This document shows, in pieces, positions 9,995 through 15,000 of a DNA stretch of 15,000 nt. The notes under the pieces are model-generated. The model was not told the origin of the DNA. It made no database searches and worked only from the letters and a program-made list of their open reading frames with translations. The stretch is from Actinidia chinensis. Lineage: Eukaryota; Streptophyta; Magnoliopsida; Ericales; Actinidiaceae. Position numbers and translations under genes: made by a program. The stretch is taken from the NCBI GenBank assembly GCA_009663005.1, contig CM018894.1, forward strand, positions 7,148,166 to 7,163,165, given 5' to 3'. The first letter of the stretch is position 1; each line of letters starts with the position of its first letter.

Positions 9995-10100
9995 GCCGAG
10001 CTCAACGAGCTCCAAATTGCCTTTGTTAGTTTAAACCATGTAACTTAAATGAAAGCCAAATGTAGGGCGATACGAGCTCAGTTTGTTGTTTTGAACCTTT
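9995..10100. repeat. Degenerate terminal monomer at the right edge of the array
   Basis: After GGGTTAGCCGAGCTCAACGAG the palindrome GCTTTGCAAAGC is gone. Only traces of the monomer remain: TGCCTTTGTTAGTTTAAACC, GTAACTTAAATGAAAGCC, and CGATACGAGCTCAGTTTGT. Similarity fades by about 10100. Such decay at an array edge is usual for satellites. Confidence 0.6.
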
Positions 10101-10800
10101 TTTCGTTAGTATTATCTAGTCACCTTTGGGCAAAAAGGTCAAATGGCAACAGACTGGAATAAATTGCATCATTTTATATTATTACAAAAGGAAAGACATT
10201 CAGATACAATCTGTTCGGAATGCAATCTCAACTCTAAACATAAGTAAAACCGGACCTTTGCTTGAAAAGGAAGGTTGAGAGGTTGCCCGTCAGCTTCACT
10301 ATCTTCACAGCAACACCGATAACCCGATCTCAGCCTTCCTTCTGAATGATAATGGAACGCATGCCCTTCCCCGGTCATCGAGTACTAACAATGAACGCAG
10401 CACGCGGCCTTCAACTGATTCTTTTGAGGTCCTTGTAAGATAGTGCCTTGAAATACGGCAGACTCCCCAAGACTTTGGCTCGCAAGTGATGGAGGTTGAT
10501 GTGAGAGAGGCCAACATCAACCAACAACCAGCGCGGGCCGAATACTGGTCTGAAGCTTAACAGCTACAGAGCTTTTGGGAACAGAAGCTTCAAACTACAA
10601 CTGTTTCAAGAGAACAGAAGTGTGGAAAGCAAAGCTCTGCTAATCCCCACCTACGTCCAAGATATATGCCTTGAGGAGAATAATCATCTTGGGCTCCCTC
10701 GATCTACAAGGGACTTCTAAAGGTAGGAGCCACGGCGGCTAGAGGATCAGACATCTGTGGCGTGACAGACGATCGCTTTCAAGAAAAGAACATCGACGGA
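10101..10800 (-). other. Unassigned transposon-like transcribed region, no intact gene
   Basis: Read on the minus strand, this segment lies downstream of a TATA-like box (10828-10836). It holds a very short frame starting at ATG 10754-10752 (about 16 codons, MSDPLAAVAP...) and then only broken frames. It ends in an AT-rich stretch at 10150-10195, with AATAATATAAAATG on the minus strand, that looks like a transcript 3' end. Minus-strand frames of 69 and 71 codons (10169-10378, 10305-10520) overlap in different frames and match no family I know. A short perfect inverted repeat, ACCTTT-GGGCAA-AAAGGT, lies near 10120-10137. It could be an LTR or leader of another retroelement, or a decayed transposon gene. 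Confidence 0.3.
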
Positions 10801-10827
10801 ATGTGTTCACCAAATCAGATGTGCTCC

Positions 10828-10836
10828 TATTTAAAG
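10828..10836 (-). promoter_or_regulatory. TATA-like box for minus-strand transcription
   Basis: The minus strand reads GGCCTTTAAATAGGAGC, a good plant TATA context, with the first ATG about 75 bp downstream. Upstream of it, at 10870-10905, are a TGACGTC bZIP-type core and a GC-rich inverted repeat (CGCCGC ... GCGGCG), which suits a retroelement promoter region. No start site can be demonstrated. Confidence 0.35.
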
Positions 10837-10839
10837 GCC

Positions 10840-11041
10840 CTCGAAGGGCAACAAACGCCGCCTATAACGCGGAAGTTTATTAGACGTCATTAATGCGCGG
10901 CGTCAAACGCATTGGGAGGTTAATAGAATAGACTCAAGAGGCCGATTCAAAGATGCAACAATTTGTTCCTAGTGGGGGCATAACGTGGACCACGACGCTT
11001 CATGAACCAATTGGAGCCATTACTGAATCATTATTCGACCC
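10840..11041. other. Spacer with possible upstream promoter elements, no gene seen
   Basis: This stretch holds the GC-rich inverted repeat and the TGACGTC core described for the TATA-like box, then unassigned sequence up to the LTR-like terminus at 11042. An 80-codon + frame (10953-11195) crosses that terminus, shows no domain, and is probably chance. Confidence 0.3.
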
Positions 11042-12651
11042 TGTGGCGGTCCACGCCCTAAAATTTAATAACCCAAAAGTAAATAAAATCCACGTAGGAC
11101 GAAGCCAAGATTTTTATACTATTCCTTTGAATAGTCCAAGCCAAAACATAATCCCCTCATCCCAACCATTTGGAGTAAACAATTCTATCCACTAGATCCA
11201 TAACCCCGAATGCTAAGTACCAATTTTACAAAATAGGTATTACAATAACCAAATAGTCAAAAGATTTATAAATAGAGTGTAAAAACCCTCTTCAAAAATT
11301 AAACAATATGGAAAAATAACTTCATGCTCGATGACTCCAATGTCATGCAACCACACTTCAAATCCCTCTCATGCTCCAGCCGAGTACCTAAAAAATTTAA
11401 TAGGTTGAGCTCACTAGCCCAGTAGGAACACTATTCTACCTTCTCTAGGTTTATAAACATGATACATGCATAATGGAGTGAGTATAATGATGGACACAAC
11501 CAATGGGTAAGGATAGATGAATAAAAGATTTTCACTCCACCACTAGACCCAAAACGTGTTCATATTCTAACTATGTCAAATGTCCCAAGTTAAGTTTAAA
11601 ATATCTCACCAAAATCCAAACAATTCTCAAAATTCTCGTTTTCTCTATTGAAACAGATTTTCGCCAAATACATCAAATTGTCGAATAGACTCAAACCGAT
11701 ATTTCATAAAAAATACTCATCGATTTTATTAGAAAGTATCCCTCGGGCCGATTTTATGGGCCCGTGCAACCCCTGCCGGATTTCGTGGGCTCCGTGCACC
11801 CAAGGCTAGGGACACCACACGAGCGATCCTTAGAGTTTCTTTTATCCTTTAATACCATCTCACAACAATTTGCCTTTCAAAACTCCCAAAAAGTCCCATT
11901 TAGTCCAAATTTACCATTTTCGTCAAAGTGTCAACCGACGCGTGTTCAATTCATAAAACAAGAAATTTATTAAATCACATGTCAAGGTTTTTAAATTCGG
12001 ATATCCAGGTAAATTCGGTGTCACAAATGGTTATAAGGGTTCAAAAATACGAAGGATGACAATCGGGGCCAATGGACATCAAATGATGGTAGAAAATCAT
12101 CCAAAATAAGAGTATAGGTGCTGGAAAAATAAGGAGGCAGCAGCCTAACCAGGGCCGGCAGCATTTGCAAATTTTCACCATAGAGGTGTCTTGACTTTCA
12201 ACCAAACACAATTGTTGAGATCTAGGTCAAAATTTTAATAGGTAGAGCAATTAAATGCGTATCAACGGAGTGTTAAAACAACCATAATTGCTCAAACAAG
12301 TTCTCAATTTAGTAGATCACAAATTAACTCATCAAACAAACCCACTTGGAAGCAAATGACAATTGGATTAAATTGGAGCAACAGAACAAGGCATTGCTAT
12401 ACACCAATAGATACAACTAAAGAGAGTGAATGTGCTTCCTACCTCAAGATTGAGCGTTGGATGAATGAAAAGATGAAAACCCTAGCCTCCAATGAGCTCC
12501 AATCCGAAATATGAGTTTTGCGTGCCGAAATAAAGAGATACAAGCTTCATACGCGTAAAAAAAGTGATTTAGGTGTGGGTCTTGAAGGGGACTTAAAATT
12601 TTGGTTGAGTTTTAGACCCTGAGCAAGAGAAAAGAAAAAAATGGAGAAGAT

Positions 12652-12668
12652 GAGAGAGAGAGAGAGAG
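12652..12668. repeat. (GA)n microsatellite
   Basis: About eight and a half GA units lie inside the LTR-like element. Read on the minus strand this is a CT tract just downstream of a GAAAA-rich tract, a layout common in plant 5' untranslated regions. Confidence 0.9.
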
Positions 12669-12690
12669 GGTCAGCTGAAGAGGGCTGATC

Positions 12691-12716
12691 TTCTTTTCTT
12701 TTCTTTTCTTTTTTTT
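12691..12716. repeat. (TTTTC)n pyrimidine tract
   Basis: Four TTCTT/TTTTC-type units are followed by a T run. It is paired with the GA repeat 22 bp to its left, from which it is separated by TCAGCTGAAGAGGGCTGATC, itself partly self-complementary. Confidence 0.85.
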
Positions 12717-12900
12717 GACTAAATCCTATTACCTCACCCCTCACACTTACCCCTAGACTTTCAAAATGTGTACTCAACACACCCAAAATGCATTTATACT
12801 ATCACATTAACCTCTCTAATAAAAATTTTCCAATAATCAAAATTAACTCAACATTATTCGGAAAAAGTGGAAAAGTTTTATGCAAATCGAGGTCCTTACA

Positions 12901-13142
12901 TGGCGAGTTAGCGCAATTCACGCGCGGGAATGTGAAGCGTGTTATGAATCTGGCAAGTGGAGTCAGCATTATGTAAAGACTCGAAGAAGATTGTCCTTTA
13001 ACAAGGAAATAAAGTCGGCCAAACCGAGATCAAAGCAATTAGAAATGGCAAAAGCAGTCGGATTCGGAAATGCATAGTGAATGGCTGTTCAAAAATCTTG
13101 TCCAAAAAAGATAATTACAGGGGGGGGGGGGGGGGAAAAAAA
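12901..13142 (-). other. 3' flank of the minus-strand transposon gene, no gene seen
   Basis: Lying between the LTR-like terminus at 12900 and the gene's last in-frame stop, this probably holds the 3' untranslated region. Two overlapping + frames of 62 and 65 codons (12788-12976, 12880-13077) run partly into it. They have no recognisable features and cross the LTR boundary, so I treat them as chance. Confidence 0.4.
13120..13142. repeat. Homopolymer G16-A7 tract
   Basis: Sixteen G are followed directly by seven A. On the minus strand this is T7C16 immediately after the TGA that closes the last frame of the gag-like gene. Confidence 0.9.
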
Positions 13143-13178
13143 TCAACAAGAATACGAATTAAACAGAAGCGGAAGAAG

Positions 13179-13196
13179 ACCATTCAAAGGAATGGT
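13179..13196. other. Short perfect inverted repeat
   Basis: ACCATTC-AAAG-GAATGGT gives a seven-base stem and a four-base loop near the end of exon 3. It may lie in untranslated sequence if the protein ends earlier. A role as a terminator or processing signal cannot be shown. Confidence 0.4.
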
Positions 13197-13781
13197 TTCT
13201 AACGAGATTTTCACCCTCGCTTCACAGCCGGTCACCCTAGCCTCCCCACTCGGTTCCACCACCGTACCCTCGATCCCTCTACAAGCCTCCGTTACCGCAG
13301 TATTGATATTTCCCTCATCAGCAGGTAGGGTCGCATACTCCTCTTCGTTGAAATCGAGAAGATTAATTGGCAAATATCATTCTGGAGAGGTAGGAAGTTG
13401 AACTGGAGGGGCAGGAGACGACCATGCGGGATGATCAAGTGGGATCTTGAGCTCCTTCAGACAGGCGAGCCATCCTTCTTGAAAAACGCCGGGGCAGAGC
13501 TCGGCGAGCTGCCTTTCATATACATCTCCAGCTCGCTCGAAGGCCTGGTCGAACAGCTTCTTATACACCTCACCACATGCGAACGCCTTTAGGTCGGACG
13601 CTTCTTGTTGGACTTGGTTCCGTTGTAGGATCGCGATCTCAGTTGCCGATCGTGCATCCGCGAGTTCGGACTTTGTCTGCTTCAGCTCTTTTTCAAGGCT
13701 GTTTGCCTTCTGGTTTGCCTTCTTCAGATCCACCGTGCCCTGCTTCAGCCGAAGTGAGGAGGATACAGCCCGCTGAAACAA

Positions 13782-13878
13782 CTAAAAAAAAAGAGAAAAA
13801 AGGGGATGAATTAGAAAAAAACTGCTCGAATCAGATTCACTAGTCAAAATGGGAAACCGGTAACATGAGAATGCTAAC
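13782..13878 (-). other. Intron 2 of the gag-like gene (97 bp)
   Basis: The donor is GCCCAG|GTTAGC (exon ends at 13879) and the acceptor is a T9AG run, TTTTTTTTTAG|TTGTTTCAG (exon resumes at 13781). Both exons meet in phase 0, linking LGAQ to LFQRAV. The enclosed sequence is AT-rich and closes both flanking frames. Confidence 0.7.
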
Positions 13879-14842
13879 CTGGGCTCCCAGCATAACGAGC
13901 TTGCCCCCGAACTCTGCCGTGGTCTCAACGGCATGGTCCACCACGTCTTGGGGGAGCATCACCGTATTGCCCAACGCAACGCAGGTCTCATGATCCTTAG
14001 ATGTATCTGCAGAGGTAACCTGCTTGCCGAGCTCCATAGCGGTAATTGGGGGACCTATAGCTCAGGGGTGCCAATTGCCGACCCAGCCCATTTTCCTCTT
14101 TTTGGTAGAGAGGTTCCCTCTGCGGCCTGTTTCCCTTTGCGCTTGCCACCCATAGAAGACGGCGTGATGGACTGATCTTCAACCTGAACTAGCATAGACG
14201 AATCAGGGGCCTCAGGGAGTGTGGGGGGCTCAATTTTAGGGGCTTGCCCCTTCCCCAGAATCCTCACTTTAGGGGCCATGATCTCTTCGTTCCCTTGAGA
14301 CCCGAAAGATGAACTACCGCTGTGAGAGTAAGAATGCTTAACAATCTCCCTCGGTTCGACGATGGCGATGTCAGAATCTGAGCTCGACAGATTTATAGGT
14401 TCTGGGATTAGGACCAAGGGGGCTGGAACCAAAGGAACCGCTGTAGGAACTTGGTCAACCTCTTCGCTGTCTTCAACCTCGGCCTCTTCGTTTAGACCCT
14501 CGTCTCCTAAATCGACATCCCATCTAGAAGAACTCGATTCGCTAGAGCCAGAACTTTTGCCTTCGGCTTCCTCTAAAAGCCTCTGGAGCTTGGCCGAGGT
14601 CCCTTCGAATAAATCACTGACCTCATCAGATAGTGAGCTCCTTGGCCTTGAACTTGGTTCGCGGATCTGGAGAGGTGGAAGAATGGGATGCCCTTGACGA
14701 GTGGCTTAGAGGGGGATGGTATACCGGTATAAGGGGACGTAACCGAGTAAATCAGAGACTCTGCGGGAGCGCCCACAATTGTTCACAGCGCTAATCACGG
14801 CCGAACACCGATCACTCCTCCTCCAGAAGCGTCTGTTGAATC

Positions 14843-14938
14843 CTGTAAGAGCGAACTAGATGAAATATTCAGTTAGCTCTTATATAACATAATCAAGTCA
14901 ATAAAATATGTCGCAAGCGGAAGCATGCTGATTCTCAC
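14843..14938 (-). other. Intron 1 of the gag-like gene (96 bp)
   Basis: The donor is CTGTAG|GTGAGAAT at 14939/14938 and the acceptor is CTCTTACAG|GATTC at 14843/14842. A CTAAC branch-point-like motif lies at 14872-14876, about 30 bp before the acceptor. Removal joins exons in phase 1 and keeps one frame open from 15000 to the TAA at 14706. The intron is AT-rich and has in-frame stops. Confidence 0.65.
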
Positions 14939-15000
14939 CTACAGGGACATAACCCCTATGCCTAGGAACGGAGAAGAGGTCGGGTTTGTCAGCGGGAAAT

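Larger units (their letters stand above)
2488..10100. repeat. Satellite DNA array, ~153 bp monomer, about 49-50 copies
   Basis: A head-to-tail tandem repeat fills this span. In clean stretches the period is exactly 153 bp (monomer starts at 6465, 6618 and 6771, and at 5116, 5269 and 5422). Counting by eye gives about 49 monomers plus a degenerate partial one at the right end. The most constant segments are GAGCTTTGCAAAGCACCGAA, CTTCGTTCGCTTTAAT, GATACTTTTTACAAGTTAAC and TTAAATCGCGAGAAGGGGTT. Variable positions define monomer types that recur in fixed orders. I do not recognise the sequence as a named satellite. The length is within the range usual for plant centromeric and pericentromeric satellites. 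Several open frames inside (for example 3783-4127 -, 8207-8485 -, 8973-9314 +) are chance readings of repeats. Confidence 0.95.
11042..12900 (-). mobile_element. LTR-like element related to the one at 1338-2483
   Basis: On the minus strand it begins TGTAAGGACCTCGATTT (at 12900). This resembles TGTAATAACCCGACTTT, the minus-strand start of the other element. Its proposed far end, TGTGGCGGTCCACGCCC at 11042 on +, resembles TGTGACGACCCGACCC there. A GA/CT-rich tract lies about 190-250 bp inside its minus-strand start, as in the other copy. The 11042 boundary is less sure than 12900; TGTCACAAATGG at about 12020 is an alternative, since AAATTCGGTGTCACA is a typical LTR end. No target-site duplication is seen (GACCC before, TGGCG after). 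The enclosed open frames (11764-11973 +, 12547-12786 -) are short, low-complexity or featureless, and not credible genes. Confidence 0.45.
13143..15000 (-). pseudogene. Three-exon gag-like gene of a plant gypsy-type transposon, broken and 5'-partial
   Basis: The reading runs leftward from beyond the window edge. Exon 1 (14939-15000, partial) encodes FPADKPDLFSVPRHRGYVPV. Exon 2 (13879-14842) encodes a basic start, then a Ser/Glu/Asp-rich linker (about 14580-14470), NLSSSDSDIAIVEP near 14380, a basic KRKGK...PKRGK cluster near 14110-14140, and a DVVDHAVETTAEFGG segment before the second intron. Exon 3 (13143-13781) encodes a coiled coil (roughly its codons 10-60), then FERAGDVYERQLAELCPG, a Pro-rich stretch and LLDFNEEEYATLPADEG. 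The coiled coil followed by a Pro-rich link and a FNEEEY tail is, to my knowledge, typical of plant proteins annotated as putative gypsy-type transposon (the PF04195 group). That name is recall, not a search result. Breaks are an in-frame TAA at 14706-14708, a one-base frame change in 14055-14065, and an in-frame TGA at 13377-13379. The true C-terminus may lie upstream of 13143, since hairpin-like sequence precedes the last stop. Confidence 0.6.

Noticed and set aside
2488..10100. CRISPR array
   Set aside because: The repeats are contiguous 153 bp monomers with no short repeat/unique spacer alternation, and the context is a plant nuclear genome.
2488..10100. Canonical mammalian-type CENP-B box in the monomer
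   Set aside because: Fragments such as TTCG occur, but no NTTCGNNNNANNCGGGN pattern could be found in the consensus.
10953..11195. 80-codon + strand frame as a small gene
   Set aside because: It has no recognisable motif and straddles the proposed LTR-like terminus at 11042.
12547..12786. 79-codon minus-strand frame with a KKEKKRKE stretch
   Set aside because: The basic stretch is the translated pyrimidine repeat, and the frame lies wholly inside the LTR-like element.
13577..13843. Plus-strand frames opposite the gag-like gene (13081-13401, 13398-13592, 13577-13843, 13933-14175, 14362-14697)
   Set aside because: They are antisense shadows of the minus-strand exons. The minus-strand reading has a coiled coil and splice sites that fit, and they have nothing comparable.
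14573..14776. Alternative minus-strand frame across the TAA in exon 2
   Set aside because: It would avoid the TAA, but it needs two frame changes. The other frame stays open on both sides of the stop and continues into the acidic linker.

Overview
The window looks like plant nuclear DNA, probably eudicot and probably from a centromeric or pericentromeric region. The reasons are remnants of Ty3/gypsy LTR retrotransposons with an initiator-Met-tRNA-type primer binding site, a transposon-derived gene split by short GT-AG introns, and a 7.6 kb array of a ~153 bp satellite. No intact host gene, rRNA or tRNA gene was seen. The species was not identified.

Left flank (1-2483). Positions 1-450 are the 3' part of an LTR on the + strand, followed by a four-base spacer, a primer binding site (455-472), a leader and a frameshifted gag remnant (to 1337). 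Gag is cut off at 1338 by an LTR-like element of about 1.15 kb in the opposite orientation (1338-2483). Its far end touches the satellite array.

Centre (about 2488-10100). This is a head-to-tail array of about 49-50 monomers, with a period of exactly 153 bp where the sequence is clean. Reading the monomers by their variant positions shows zones: an alternating two-type block (about 2488-3420), a mixed block (to 4647), three tandem copies of a six-monomer higher-order repeat (4648-5570, 5571-6464, 6465-7370), a second mixed block sharing monomer types with the first (7371-about 8430), and a progressively odder right end. Each monomer carries two perfect 12-bp palindromes. Clean stretches alternate abruptly with stretches full of single-base insertions and deletions, which suggests uneven consensus quality.

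Right flank (10100-15000). Positions 10130-10960 look like a minus-strand promoter-to-3'-end unit of transposon type. Positions 11042-12900 are a second minus-strand LTR-like element whose termini resemble those of the 1338-2483 element. From 13143 past the window end lies a minus-strand, three-exon, gag-like transposon gene with two in-frame stops and one frameshift. Its third exon encodes a coiled coil.

The parts do not form a pathway. They fit a satellite array embedded in, and trimmed by, nested retrotransposon remnants. The most noteworthy content is the satellite and its six-monomer higher-order organisation.
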